Source: Winslowiella arboricola (GTDB lineage: Bacteria > Pseudomonadota > Gammaproteobacteria > Enterobacterales > Enterobacteriaceae). Taken from it: a stretch of DNA of 64,000 bases. Below the pieces are notes generated by a model. That model did not search any database. It saw only the letters and a program-made list of their open reading frames with translations, and was not told where the DNA came from. Positions 1-9,999 of this stretch are shown here, piece by piece (position 1 is the first letter of the stretch; the number at the start of each line of letters is the position of its first letter). The translations under genes and the position numbers were made by a program. The stretch lies in the NCBI RefSeq assembly GCF_025527015.1, contig NZ_JAODIM010000039.1:341869-405868 (forward strand). The letters run 5' to 3'.

Positions 1-1496
1 ATACCTCGCCGCTGCCAGCCAGCCAGCACACGACAGGACTCTTCAAACACCCAGCGCCCCAGTGCGCCAATCACGCCCAGCTCTTCCGCACCGATAATAA
101 AACCTTCCGGCAGGCAGTAGCTGCCGTCGGCCTGACGCATCCGCAGCAGCGCTTCCGCGCCCACCAGTTTGCCACTGCGCATATCGATTTGTGGCTGCAG
201 GAACAGTGAGAACTGCTCCTGCTCCAGCCCTTGCAGAATGTCATGCTCCTGCGTCAGGCGTTTTTGCGCCCGTTCGGTCAGCTGCGGATCGAAGAACAGT
301 ATCTGGTTTTTCCCCTGATGGCGTGCCGACATCATGGCTGAAATGGCGCGGCCCAGCAGCTCTGGCGCTTTCAGGGCATCGTCATCACGCTGCGCCATAC
401 CAATGCTGACGCTGGGCCGTAATTGCATATGCTGTAACGTCACCGGCTGCGTCAGGCGCGCCATCACATTGCGCGCCAGACGAATGGCGCGGAACGGACT
501 GTTGGCCCGTTTCGCCAGCAGCACAAAGTCACTGCTGTTGAGTTGCGCCAGTACGGAACGCTCATCAAGGCAGCTGCGGATTTTTTCCACCAGCGTCAGA
601 ATCAGGGTATCGCGCTGCTCATCGGTCAGTACCCCGTTCGCTTCCTGCAAAGTCTCAATGCGCAGCACCATAATGGTAAAGCTGCTGATGGTGCCAGCCG
701 ATTTCAGATGCTGTTCAAGCAGCGCTAAAAACAGCGTCTTATTCGGCAGGTCGGTAAGCGCCACATGGGTGGTCAGGCGGCTCATCTCATCGTGAATCGA
801 CTCCTGCACCTGCTGATTACGGTTATAGCTGCGGATCAGCATGCCAATTTCATCATCACGATGCAGTGGTGGCATCGTCAGCTTATGGGTCAGAAGTTCC
901 TGCGGCGACAACTCCTGTAGCTCACGGGCAATATCGCGCAGCGGATGAACCATCAGGCGATTAATGCACCAGCTAATCGCCACCGACAGGATCAGCGCCA
1001 GCAACAGATAGGTGGTCATCATGGTGGAGACGGTACTGAGGATAAACTGGTACACACGCCAGGAATCTGCCTGCAACACCAGATAGGCCAGCGGCTTCGG
1101 CGCGGCGGTGCGCTCTGTGGCATACAGCGGCACGGTGATTTGCACCGGCAGTTCAAACACCCGAGCGATAAGGCGCGGCACCGGCTTTTCGGGATCAAAA
1201 TCGGTATGTAAGGCCTGGAAGGCATTCGGCAACACCACATCAGCACGCGTCAGAATGCCGGCCGGCTTTAACGAATTGAGTATACGTTCCGCCTCAGTAA
1301 TATCAGCGCGCAGTACTGCTTCTGACAATGGCTGACGAACGGTATGCGCAATATTTTCCATTTGCTGGGCGTAGTCCGTCCTGCGCTGCTGCACAAAATG
1401 GAAAAGCTGGATAACGATAAAAATACAGATGGTAATGATCGCAACCGCAGAAACCGTCGCCATCTGCTTAATCGTAAGTGAACGACTGACGCGCAA
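1..1496 (-). CDS. hmsP: HmsP/PdeK-like degenerate-GGDEF/EAL membrane protein (3' end outside window)
   Basis: Likely inner-membrane c-di-GMP phosphodiesterase controlling exopolysaccharide. Reading back from position 1 the frame stays open to a TTG at 1496, preceded by TGGAGA; no in-frame ATG lies upstream, and the N-terminus (LRVSRSLTIKQMATVS) matches HmsP/YhjK. Visible are an N-terminal membrane segment, a periplasmic region, a second membrane segment with HAMP, a GGDEF-like domain whose signature is degraded to NSSDF (so probably no cyclase activity), and the beginning of an EAL domain with the intact GAEALLRMRQ motif. The end of the EAL domain is cut by the window edge. It lies downstream of bcsC in the same direction, as yhjK does in E. 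coli, which suggests it removes the c-di-GMP that activates BcsA. Phosphodiesterase activity is inferred from family. Confidence 0.9.
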   Translation of the reverse strand, partial: MRVSRSLTIKQMATVSAVAIITICIFIVIQLFHFVQQRRTDYAQQMENIAHTVRQPLSEAVLRADITEAERILNSLKPAGILTRADVVLPNAFQALHTDFDPEKPVPRLIARVFELPVQITVPLYATERTAAPKPLAYLVLQADSWRVYQFILSTVSTMMTTYLLLALILSVAISWCINRLMVHPLRDIARELQELSPQELLTHKLTMPPLHRDDEIGMLIRSYNRNQQVQESIHDEMSRLTTHVALTDLPNKTLFLALLEQHLKSAGTISSFTIMVLRIETLQEANGVLTDEQRDTLILTLVEKIRSCLDERSVLAQLNSSDFVLLAKRANSPFRAIRLARNVMARLTQPVTLQHMQLRPSVSIGMAQRDDDALKAPELLGRAISAMMSARHQGKNQILFFDPQLTERAQKRLTQEHDILQGLEQEQFSLFLQPQIDMRSGKLVGAEALLRMRQADGSYCLPEGFIIGAEELGVIGALGRWVFEESCRVLAGWQRRG

Positions 1497-1667
1497 AGCT
1501 ATTCTCCAGGCTCCCTCTGAGGGAATGAGAAGGCAAAAACTGCCCAGAGTATATCTCATGCTGCATGTTTTTTTATCCATGAGAATGCATGGGGTATTAG
1601 TGTTTAAGGGTTTTCCGAGTCAAAAGCGTCGTAAACATGGCATATACCGACATTTCGCGACAAAAGC

Positions 1668-4600
1668 CTATTTAAAATCGGCGTAGGGTGTCAGCGGCTG
1701 CGGCGGCATATCCAGATCCCCTTGCCAGCCCGCCATTGAGTAACGCAGATACATTAGCCCATGACTGGGGGTGTAATCCTTCGCCTGCTGAATATCAATA
1801 CCGGCACCCAGCGTCCAGTGCGCGGTTAAACGCCGCTCAATCACCGCCTGTACCGTATAACCAAAGCCGCCGCCGGTGCTGTCATCGGATTGCGGATTAG
1901 CGCTGGTAGCAAAACCCGGGTAAACCGGATAACGCTGCTGACCTTTACTACGCGAGTGCGACCAGGAAGCGGATCCGGACAGATCATATGACCAGTTTTC
2001 TGTGCGCTGACGCCAGCTGACCGGCAATGCCAGCGAGAAATAGCTTTGCGGACTGTAATAACCCCCCTGACCAAATGCGTAGTCACTCAGGTCTTTCTGG
2101 TAATGCCATAACATACTGCTGACACCAATACTCATGCGACGGTGAGAGTCATTAATCAGCTTGTAGTAATAGCCTCCCATCAGGCGTTCACGCGTGTTGT
2201 CCGCGACATTTTCACCGGTGATTTGATGCGCGCTGATATCACCCCAGAGACCATGAGCACCGCCCTGGTCGTAACTGAGTCCCAATGCGCCACCGCTGGC
2301 TACCACACCTCCCCAGCGACGTCCGCCCTCGCTGCTCGGGTCATAGGCTCCGGCAAACGAGAGCAAAGAGCTGGCGATCGGACGCCGTGAAGCGGTAAAG
2401 GTCAGTCCGATATCATCAAGATCGGTATTCCAGCTGACACCGCCAACCCAGCTACGTACCGCAAAACCGATCGGCGTGCTGCCGATATCCACCGACCAGC
2501 GTTGATCACGCCAGCCAACGGCGGGCGATACCCCTTCGGCGCGCTGCTTCAGGCCGCTGCGGCAACCGCGGGTATTATTATCGGCGCAGGTGCCAAACAC
2601 CTCGCGATGCGTGCCGTTTTCGTTGTCAAAACTGCCCGCAGACAGCGCGACACGATCAAGACGCATAAAAGCTTTTCCCTGCGCCAGTGGTGTTTCCGCT
2701 TCCAGCATCGTGGTCCAGGCGCTGACATCTGACACCCCGCCGCTGCCTTTATTGCGTGAGTAATCCTGCTCCAGCGTCAGCGTGCTCTCCTGCTGACGCC
2801 AGAGATCGGCGGCATCGCTGCGTACTCCGCGTTTCAGCCAGCCATCGCGTTCATCGCTGCGCATCAGCCGGGTAAAGCTCAGATTATCCTGCGGAAGTTG
2901 CGGGCTGATACCGCTGGCGACCATCGCCTGACGATAATCATTGAGCGCCAGCTGTGGTTGCGTTTCCAGCCGCGCCGCATCACGGTACACCAGCGCAGTG
3001 CTAAGCCCCGGCGGCGCACTGGCGACGCGGGTTTTCAGCCGGGCATACCATTCACGCGCTTGTGCTGTGTCGCCGATGCTTTGCCAGGCGCTGGCTACCC
3101 GGCGTTGACTGTTAATCGTGGTCTGTGGCGGCAGAGCCTGTAACGCCCGGCGCGCTTCATCATGGCGTTTCAGCATCACCAGCGCTTCGATACGTCCTGA
3201 TGCCGCATCACTATCCTGCGGCAGCTGGCGCAAAACTTGTTGATAATGCTGTAAAGCCTGATCGCCATCGCCACGCGCCAGCGCCCAGTCCGCCAGAGTA
3301 TTATCTCGCGCCGCTGAGAATGGCTGTTGCTGCAACCAGACAATCGCCGCGCGCTCATTGCCGCCGTCACGCAGCCGGTTAGCACGCGTCAGCATCTTAT
3401 CCTGCTGCAAACGCGTAGCCAGCTGGTGCATATCCTGATCCCACTGCGCTTCGGACAGCGTATGTAACTGAGCCAGCGCCCGATCGCCCCGTTCACTGGC
3501 CGAGAGATACAGGCCGTAAGCATAAACCTGGGCGCGATCAGTGGGATGTCGCTGCGCCATCGCCGCCATCAGATTATCCGCCTGCTGCGGCTCGCCCGCC
3601 TGGCTTAACGCCGCGGCCAGCCGTGCGTTAAGCCAGATATCCTCGGGTGTATCACGCAGCGCCTGGCGATAGTTGTCTGCTGCTGCCTGCCAGCGCCCCT
3701 GCTCTGCCAGCGCACGACCCTCTGCCTGCCGCGCATCGCTGCGTAAACTGTTCAGGGAGCTGCCAAGGGCGCGCTGCTGCGCGGATGACAGATGATCGAT
3801 AAACGCCAGCGCCTTTTGCGGCGACTGCTGCTGATAAAGCTGACTCAGACGGCGCGCGGCACTGCTGTTGGTCGGGTCGAGATGCAGCGCCCGTAAGAAG
3901 TGCTGTTCGGCAGTGGCGAAATTTTTACTGGCCAGCGCGACATCGCCAAGGCCCAGCAGCGCATAGCTGTCGCCGCGGTCGAGTGCCTGCGCCTGCTGAT
4001 AATCGCGTTGTGCGGCGGCAAGATCGCCACGCGCCAGCGCTTTATCGCCGTTGTCGATCGCCAGCCAGTAGCGATCCGATTGCAGCAGGCTGCGCCATTT
4101 GCCGATGCTGGTGCTCTGCTGACCCGCCTCGATCGCGCGCTCAAAATAACCGATCGCCGTCGCGCGCTGATTCGCCCGAGACAATGCCTGGCCAATGGCT
4201 CCCAGCAGTTCAGCATCGTCTGGCGTGGCTTTTAACGCCATACGCAGCGCCGGCAGCGCCGCCGCACCGGCGCCGTGATCCACCAGCGCCAGCCCGCGCA
4301 CGCGCTGACGATAGGCCGGATCGGCCAACAGCTTTTGCTGCCGATCCCGCTCCTGCAACCCCTTACGCCGCGCATCACCTGAGTTAAAGGTGTCGAGATA
4401 AGCCTGCAACTGCGCCAGCGTAGTGGCAGAAACCGGCTGCGAAACAATACGCGCCAGCCACAGATTCGCCGCCTGTTCCCGTCCTGCCGGATTTTGCGCC
4501 ACTGCTTTTAGCTGACTGAATGCGAGATTATCGCTATTGCGTTGCAACTGTAGCTGGGCAATCTGTATACGTACGCCAATATGCCCCGGATAGCGCTGAT

Positions 4601-5120
4601 CCAGCGCCTGTAAGCGGGTCAGGGCCAGATTCTGCTGGCCGTCAATGCGCGCCACCAGTCGCCAGTATTCCAGCGCAATATCCACGCTGGGGAAAACGCC
4701 GTTAAACTGTTTATCGTACGCGCTTCTGGCTGCCGTCAGCCGTCCGGACGTGGCCAGCAACCGCGACTGTTGCAGCTGCTGACGCCCTTCCGCTGACACC
4801 AGCAACATCGCGGCGGCTGACTGCTGTGCAGCGACTGAACCCGGCGCGATGCTATTCAGCTGCGCCATCAAACGCTGCGCCCGCGCCTGATCGCCCTGAT
4901 GCAGCGCCAGCCGCAGCTGCGCGGCCAGCAGTTCCGGGTTATCAGGGTCGATTTTCTCCAGACGATAAATCGACTGACTCACCAGATCGTCTTTATTGGT
5001 CGCTTCGCCAATGCGGATTTGCTGCAATAGCCAGCCAACCGGCGCCACCTGCTGCGCGACCACCGGGGTGGTAAAACCGGGCAGCATCAACGCCAGCCAC
5101 GGCCAGGCTTTACGGATCAC
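1668..5120 (-). CDS. bcsC: Cellulose synthase outer-membrane exporter subunit BcsC (locus 1)
   Basis: Forms the outer-membrane pore and periplasmic TPR scaffold through which the glucan leaves the cell. The 1150-residue product has a signal peptide (cleavage after VVAQ, about residue 23), a long array of tetratricopeptide repeats to about residue 780, and a C-terminal beta-barrel (about 800-1150) rich in YYSPQSYF-type strands. The start is GTG at 5120, sharing one base with the bcsB stop codon (TAGTG); AGGA lies upstream within bcsB. E. coli has the bcsZ cellulase gene between bcsB and bcsC; it is absent here without any scar. A 171-bp gap separates this gene from hmsP. It is 164 residues shorter than the locus 2 paralogue. 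Confidence 0.96.
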   Translation of the reverse strand: MIRKAWPWLALMLPGFTTPVVAQQVAPVGWLLQQIRIGEATNKDDLVSQSIYRLEKIDPDNPELLAAQLRLALHQGDQARAQRLMAQLNSIAPGSVAAQQSAAAMLLVSAEGRQQLQQSRLLATSGRLTAARSAYDKQFNGVFPSVDIALEYWRLVARIDGQQNLALTRLQALDQRYPGHIGVRIQIAQLQLQRNSDNLAFSQLKAVAQNPAGREQAANLWLARIVSQPVSATTLAQLQAYLDTFNSGDARRKGLQERDRQQKLLADPAYRQRVRGLALVDHGAGAAALPALRMALKATPDDAELLGAIGQALSRANQRATAIGYFERAIEAGQQSTSIGKWRSLLQSDRYWLAIDNGDKALARGDLAAAQRDYQQAQALDRGDSYALLGLGDVALASKNFATAEQHFLRALHLDPTNSSAARRLSQLYQQQSPQKALAFIDHLSSAQQRALGSSLNSLRSDARQAEGRALAEQGRWQAAADNYRQALRDTPEDIWLNARLAAALSQAGEPQQADNLMAAMAQRHPTDRAQVYAYGLYLSASERGDRALAQLHTLSEAQWDQDMHQLATRLQQDKMLTRANRLRDGGNERAAIVWLQQQPFSAARDNTLADWALARGDGDQALQHYQQVLRQLPQDSDAASGRIEALVMLKRHDEARRALQALPPQTTINSQRRVASAWQSIGDTAQAREWYARLKTRVASAPPGLSTALVYRDAARLETQPQLALNDYRQAMVASGISPQLPQDNLSFTRLMRSDERDGWLKRGVRSDAADLWRQQESTLTLEQDYSRNKGSGGVSDVSAWTTMLEAETPLAQGKAFMRLDRVALSAGSFDNENGTHREVFGTCADNNTRGCRSGLKQRAEGVSPAVGWRDQRWSVDIGSTPIGFAVRSWVGGVSWNTDLDDIGLTFTASRRPIASSLLSFAGAYDPSSEGGRRWGGVVASGGALGLSYDQGGAHGLWGDISAHQITGENVADNTRERLMGGYYYKLINDSHRRMSIGVSSMLWHYQKDLSDYAFGQGGYYSPQSYFSLALPVSWRQRTENWSYDLSGSASWSHSRSKGQQRYPVYPGFATSANPQSDDSTGGGFGYTVQAVIERRLTAHWTLGAGIDIQQAKDYTPSHGLMYLRYSMAGWQGDLDMPPQPLTPYADFK

Positions 5121-7396
5121 TAATGGCTATCCTCATCGCCGAGACGACGACGGCTGACCAGCCGCATTACCCGCCAGATCAGCAGGGCAAACAGAATCAC
5201 CACCACCACGGTAAACAGCGCCAGCCATACCGGATGGGTTGCCAGCGCATTCCACAACCGCTCCCACCATGGCAGATAGCCGACATCATAGTTATCACCG
5301 ACGCGCAGGCTGTTGACCCCGGACTCGCGCACAATCGCCACCGAACCGTAAATCGCTGCACGTTTTCCGCTATCCAGCAGCGCATTATTTAACAGCTCCC
5401 AGCCGCGCGGGCTGTCGGCGAGTAACGCCACCACACTGCGCTGGTCATGGAACGGGGACTGGAAACCAACAATCGCGCCCATCGGCCCGGTGGAACCGAT
5501 AGTAGTCTGACTTTCTGCCTGACGGTCACTGGCGGAGGCGTCGACATTGTCCAGCACCGTCTGGCGGTTAGGTTTATTCACCCAGCTTTTCGTCGTGTCC
5601 ACCAGCAAGTTGATTTTGCTCTCATCGCGCAATTCTTGTGGAATAACGCCAATCATCAGCAGGTCAGCGTCGCTGCTCTTTGCTTTGCTCCAGTCGTCGC
5701 TGATCTGCACATTCAGTGCCGGATAACCGGTTTGCGCGCCGATATTACCGAGGGCATTAAGCAGCGCGCTGACCTGCTCACTGGAAGGCTGTGGCTTAAC
5801 CAGCACCAGAGTTTGCGCCAGATCGGCATTGCGGCTGAACGGGAAACCGGCGTTGGCAAAAGCCCCCAGCGAAGGCATCTGCATAAAGTGGCGGTAGCCG
5901 GAGAAATCCACCGTCGAATCGCCATCGATAACAATATGATTGCCCACCGGCGTCACAGTTTCGCAGCGGCCATCGCTGGTGCCGCCGATAATAGTAGTGG
6001 CGTAATCGAAATCAAAACGCATCTGGTTCACCACGCCGAGGCGCAGCGCCGGAATGCGCAGCTGATTATTACTCTCCTGCAGCCCCTGAATCAGCGGAAT
6101 ATGCAGCAGCTGTCGCGCACTGTCCTGCTTCATCGACAGCGGATAATCCTGCATAAACTGCTCATTAAGATGGATGGCCAGACGTGAGCCGTCGTTCTGT
6201 AATGGCGAGGTATAACGGTAACGCATATCCATATCGATACCGCGCGCGCGGATCAGAAACAGATCCGGCGGCAGATTCATATTCAGTGTAATCGGCGCGG
6301 GTTGCATACCGCTGGCCTGGAACTGGTTTTCATACTGCTGCAGTTCCGAGAAGGTGGTCGGGCGATCGGTGCGCACCCAGCGCGGTGCATCATATGGCTG
6401 ACGCGGCGCCAGCGATTTTACACTGTCGATGGTCGACAGCTGGCCACGCAGCAGCACGTCACCCTGTGCAATACCGCGCACTGCGGTAATCAGATCCTGA
6501 TCGTTACGCCCCATGACCAGCAGCAGCTTCTGATACGGATTATCCGGGCGACTGATGATTTCGACCGTCGGTTTCTGCACCGCCGGATAATCTTTGAGGA
6601 AATCGGGGCGCTGGTCGTTAGTAGCAAACACTACCGCATGCTGCTGTGGCGGCAGCTGGTTATAAAGTACCGGGAATGCCTGACCATGCCATTCGGCCTG
6701 CACGCCAAACCAGGAGGCCAGCATCGCCGCGGCCTTCTGCTGCGCTAAATCCGGTTGGGCGGCAAACACCATTGGCAGCGACAGCGGACGACTGTCGCGG
6801 CTGTCAAAGAACGGTTCCGGGAAATGGGACAGGTCATTTTTCACCGGCAGTTTCTGCATACTGAGATCGAGCGAACTCTCTTTACCCACATCCAGCCAGA
6901 TGGAGCTGTAAGCCGGGTTTTCGCAGACGTTGGTGTAATGTCCCACCAGCTCCAGGCGGATACGGTTAAAGTCGCCGATAAAACGCGGATCGATATTGAC
7001 CTGCGCCTGCTGACTTTTCCCCAGCTGATCCGCCGTTACCGTCACCAGACCGACTAACTCATCATTAAGGTAGATTTTCAGATGTGACATGACTGGCAGC
7101 AACGACGGTGAAGGGCGATAGTGCAGATTCAGCACCGCTTTGGTGACCACTTCATCACTGCGCACGCCGAATTCAATCTGTCCCTGCGGACGAGTGCCGC
7201 GCAGATCAAAGCTGCCCGGTGCTGGCGCCACCTTACTGAAGGGCAACACGTCCTCACGCAGCGGCGCCGCCGGGTCGACTACCACCGGCGCAGACTCAGT
7301 GGTCATCGCATTATTGCCTGGTGCTCCCGGGGCGGCATAAGACAGAGGCATCACCACCATCAGTAATGCGCTATACCAGCTTAGTTTTCTCGTCAT
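5120..7396 (-). CDS. bcsB: Cellulose synthase periplasmic subunit BcsB (locus 1)
   Basis: Membrane-anchored periplasmic partner of BcsA that guides the nascent glucan to BcsC and is needed for synthase activity. The 758-residue product has a signal peptide (residues 1-21), alternating carbohydrate-binding and flavodoxin-like domains typical of BcsB, including the family segment YDAPRWVRTDRPTTFSEL, and one C-terminal membrane anchor followed by a short basic tail. It starts 14 bp downstream of bcsA and its stop codon overlaps the bcsC start, so translational coupling is likely. Length is close to E. coli BcsB (779). Confidence 0.96.
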   Translation of the reverse strand: MTRKLSWYSALLMVVMPLSYAAPGAPGNNAMTTESAPVVVDPAAPLREDVLPFSKVAPAPGSFDLRGTRPQGQIEFGVRSDEVVTKAVLNLHYRPSPSLLPVMSHLKIYLNDELVGLVTVTADQLGKSQQAQVNIDPRFIGDFNRIRLELVGHYTNVCENPAYSSIWLDVGKESSLDLSMQKLPVKNDLSHFPEPFFDSRDSRPLSLPMVFAAQPDLAQQKAAAMLASWFGVQAEWHGQAFPVLYNQLPPQQHAVVFATNDQRPDFLKDYPAVQKPTVEIISRPDNPYQKLLLVMGRNDQDLITAVRGIAQGDVLLRGQLSTIDSVKSLAPRQPYDAPRWVRTDRPTTFSELQQYENQFQASGMQPAPITLNMNLPPDLFLIRARGIDMDMRYRYTSPLQNDGSRLAIHLNEQFMQDYPLSMKQDSARQLLHIPLIQGLQESNNQLRIPALRLGVVNQMRFDFDYATTIIGGTSDGRCETVTPVGNHIVIDGDSTVDFSGYRHFMQMPSLGAFANAGFPFSRNADLAQTLVLVKPQPSSEQVSALLNALGNIGAQTGYPALNVQISDDWSKAKSSDADLLMIGVIPQELRDESKINLLVDTTKSWVNKPNRQTVLDNVDASASDRQAESQTTIGSTGPMGAIVGFQSPFHDQRSVVALLADSPRGWELLNNALLDSGKRAAIYGSVAIVRESGVNSLRVGDNYDVGYLPWWERLWNALATHPVWLALFTVVVVILFALLIWRVMRLVSRRRLGDEDSH

Positions 7397-7410
7397 GTTG
7401 TCATCATCAA

Positions 7411-9999
7411 TTAGTGAGTTTTTGCCGCTGCGGTCAGTGGGGCTTTAGGAAGAAACGAGCCGATCCAGAGTATAAGACCGGTGAGTGCTGCGAACAGGCG
7501 GCGCAGGCCCGGAGGCCCATATTCCGCCAGACGCAGATAGCCTTTAAAGCCCAGCAGCATAATGTCAGCCAGGCTGTGCATCGGTTTATCTTCCGGAAAA
7601 CCGTCCTGCCATAACGCCCAGGTATCCGCCCGGGCGAAGGTACACTGAATAAATTCGATATGTTGTCTGGTGCTCAGTCCTTGCAGGCTAAGGCCCGCGC
7701 GGCGGCCAAAGACACGCTGTATATAACAGGGGAAACTGAACTCCTGCTGACCGCGCTTCAGCAGCAGGAATACCTGCTCTTCCGCGTGCAACAGCCCCTC
7801 ATCCTGCAACTCCAGTCCAACGCTGGCATCCGAATAGTCCCGCAGGGTGCAGGGCAGCATATGTCCACTGGCGCGCATAATTGCCGCTGGCATGGCGATT
7901 TCCACCCGGTGCGATTCGCGGATCTGACGTGCTTCCACCGACACTGCGACCGCACCACCGAGAATAATCATGTTGTAGAGCACCCACACCGAGCTGACCA
8001 GCACCGTCATGATTTCCGTTTCTGGCCCGTTGTACAGACGCCAGATGGCGGCAAACAGACCTGCCAGATTCAGCAACACCAGAAACATATAGGGCCGGGT
8101 GATAACCCAGTCGAGATGGCGTTCCCCGACCAGCCCGCCTTTCGCGGTGACGTTGAATTTGCCTTTGCGCGGGTTAAACAGCGCCACGGTGGTCGGCCGG
8201 GCGATATACCAGGCCAGCACCGTTTCATAGATATCGCTCCAGAACGAGTGGCGATAACGCCCCTGAATACGCGAATTCGTCAGACTGGTATGGATCATAT
8301 GCGGCAGTACATAGATGGCGATCGCCAGCGCCGGGGCAAAAATGATAAAGGCATGGCACAGCAGGAACGCCAGCGGCGCCAGCAGGAAAATCAGGCGCGG
8401 AATACCGGAGAGAAAATGCAGCATGGCATTGGCGTAGCAGAGCCGCTGCACCAGTTTCAGTCCTTTGCCCAGCAGCGGATTATCCAGCCGGAAAATCTGC
8501 GCCATCCCGCGCGCCCAGCGGATACGCTGGCCGATATGCGCCGATAAACTCTCGGTCGCCAGCCCGGCGGCCTGCGGAATACGAATATAGGCCGAGGTGT
8601 AGCCCTGACGATGCATACGCAGGGAAGTATGTGCATCCTCGGTCACCGTACCGGTAGCGATACCGCCGACCGCATCCAGCGCGCTGCGGCGGATCACCGC
8701 ACAGGAGCCGCAGAAGAAGGTGGCATCCCAGACATCATTACCATCCTGTACCAGGCCATAAAATAGCGTGCCTTCATTCGGCGTACGGCGAAAACGTCCG
8801 AGATTGCGTTCAAACGGATCCGGCGAGAAAAAGTGATGAGGCGTCTGCAGCATTCCCAGCTTCGGCTCTTTGATAAACCAGCCCATGGTGATTTGCAGAA
8901 ATGAGCGCGTGGGTACATGGTCGCAGTCAAAAATCGCCAGATATTCGCCGCGACAGACGCTTTGCAGCGCATGGTTAATATTACCCGCCTTGGCATGCTC
9001 ATTATTTTCGCGCGCCACATAGTGGATGCCGGCGCTGGTGGCGAACTCACGGAACGCCGGGCGGTTGCCATCATCCAGCAGCCAGATATTGATTTTGTCG
9101 TGCGGCCAGTCGATGCCCAATACGGCGTAAATGGTGGGTTTCACCACGCTGAGCGGTTCGTTAAACGTGGGCACCAGCACATCGATTGTCGGCCAGCTGG
9201 CGCGCTCTTTCGGCAGCGGCACCGGATGACGATTCAGCGGCCATAACGTCTGGAAGTAACCGAGAATCAGCACGATCCATGAGAAGGTTTCCGCCACTAT
9301 CAGCAGCAGGCCAAAGGTCAGGCTGAGCGGATCGTCCCAGTTCAGCGTCGAGGTGTAGCGCCACCACAGATAGCGGCAGGAGACGGTGAGCGACAGCACA
9401 ATCAGCATGGTGGTCGACAGGCGGCCAGGCACGCGGCGCACCACCATCGCCACCGCCCACAACAGCAGGACAAAGATAAACTGGGTCAACAGATCGAATG
9501 GCTGGGTAATGCACAGTAACGCCAGCAGGGTGGCAACCGTGGCGCAGATGCCATACAGCACAATGCGCAGCCGTGGATTCAACCGATCCAGCCGCGCTTC
9601 CGAACGCCGGGGGAGTTTCTGTTGCTGAGCACGCTGCGGCAGCGCGTTGAGCCACAAATGCACACGCCGACGCCCGCGCGATAAAGGATTCACCCGTTGC
9701 CGGTTGCGCCGGGCATAAAACGGCACCGTCAGCAGCAGCCACAAGCTCTGAACCAGATAACGCAGCGCATCAGCCGGGCGCGGACACTCGGCAGAGAGTT
9801 GGGGAAACAGCGCGCGACGCTGGTCAATAATTTTCTGCCATCCTGCCGTTTCCAGCCGCAACAACGACCAGCTCAGCATCACCCAGAAGCATTGCAGGGT
9901 AGCGGCAAATCTGCCCGCACCGCAGCGGCGATAGCCTCCATAGCGCTGGCTTAACGCCTGCGAAACCGCGGGAATTAACAACCAGCGCAGTGGATTCAT
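7411..9999 (-). CDS. bcsA: Cellulose synthase catalytic subunit BcsA (UDP-forming, locus 1)
   Basis: Processive GT2 glycosyltransferase polymerising UDP-glucose into beta-1,4-glucan in the inner membrane. The 862-residue protein has the E. coli-type long N-terminal region, membrane segments, and the full catalytic set: LVPTFNEP, LLDDGNRPAF, FDCDHVPT, VTEDAHTS and the QRIRWARGMAQ finger motif. The C-terminal PilZ domain keeps RESHR (694-698) but the second c-di-GMP motif reads DYSDAS (721-726), where the usual DxSxxG glycine is serine. The start overlaps the end of bcsQ by ATGA. Close overall resemblance to E. coli BcsA (872 residues), including the ADTWALWQD segment, makes the assignment secure. 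The effect of the PilZ change is unknown. Confidence 0.97.
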   Translation of the reverse strand: MNPLRWLLIPAVSQALSQRYGGYRRCGAGRFAATLQCFWVMLSWSLLRLETAGWQKIIDQRRALFPQLSAECPRPADALRYLVQSLWLLLTVPFYARRNRQRVNPLSRGRRRVHLWLNALPQRAQQQKLPRRSEARLDRLNPRLRIVLYGICATVATLLALLCITQPFDLLTQFIFVLLLWAVAMVVRRVPGRLSTTMLIVLSLTVSCRYLWWRYTSTLNWDDPLSLTFGLLLIVAETFSWIVLILGYFQTLWPLNRHPVPLPKERASWPTIDVLVPTFNEPLSVVKPTIYAVLGIDWPHDKINIWLLDDGNRPAFREFATSAGIHYVARENNEHAKAGNINHALQSVCRGEYLAIFDCDHVPTRSFLQITMGWFIKEPKLGMLQTPHHFFSPDPFERNLGRFRRTPNEGTLFYGLVQDGNDVWDATFFCGSCAVIRRSALDAVGGIATGTVTEDAHTSLRMHRQGYTSAYIRIPQAAGLATESLSAHIGQRIRWARGMAQIFRLDNPLLGKGLKLVQRLCYANAMLHFLSGIPRLIFLLAPLAFLLCHAFIIFAPALAIAIYVLPHMIHTSLTNSRIQGRYRHSFWSDIYETVLAWYIARPTTVALFNPRKGKFNVTAKGGLVGERHLDWVITRPYMFLVLLNLAGLFAAIWRLYNGPETEIMTVLVSSVWVLYNMIILGGAVAVSVEARQIRESHRVEIAMPAAIMRASGHMLPCTLRDYSDASVGLELQDEGLLHAEEQVFLLLKRGQQEFSFPCYIQRVFGRRAGLSLQGLSTRQHIEFIQCTFARADTWALWQDGFPEDKPMHSLADIMLLGFKGYLRLAEYGPPGLRRLFAALTGLILWIGSFLPKAPLTAAAKTH

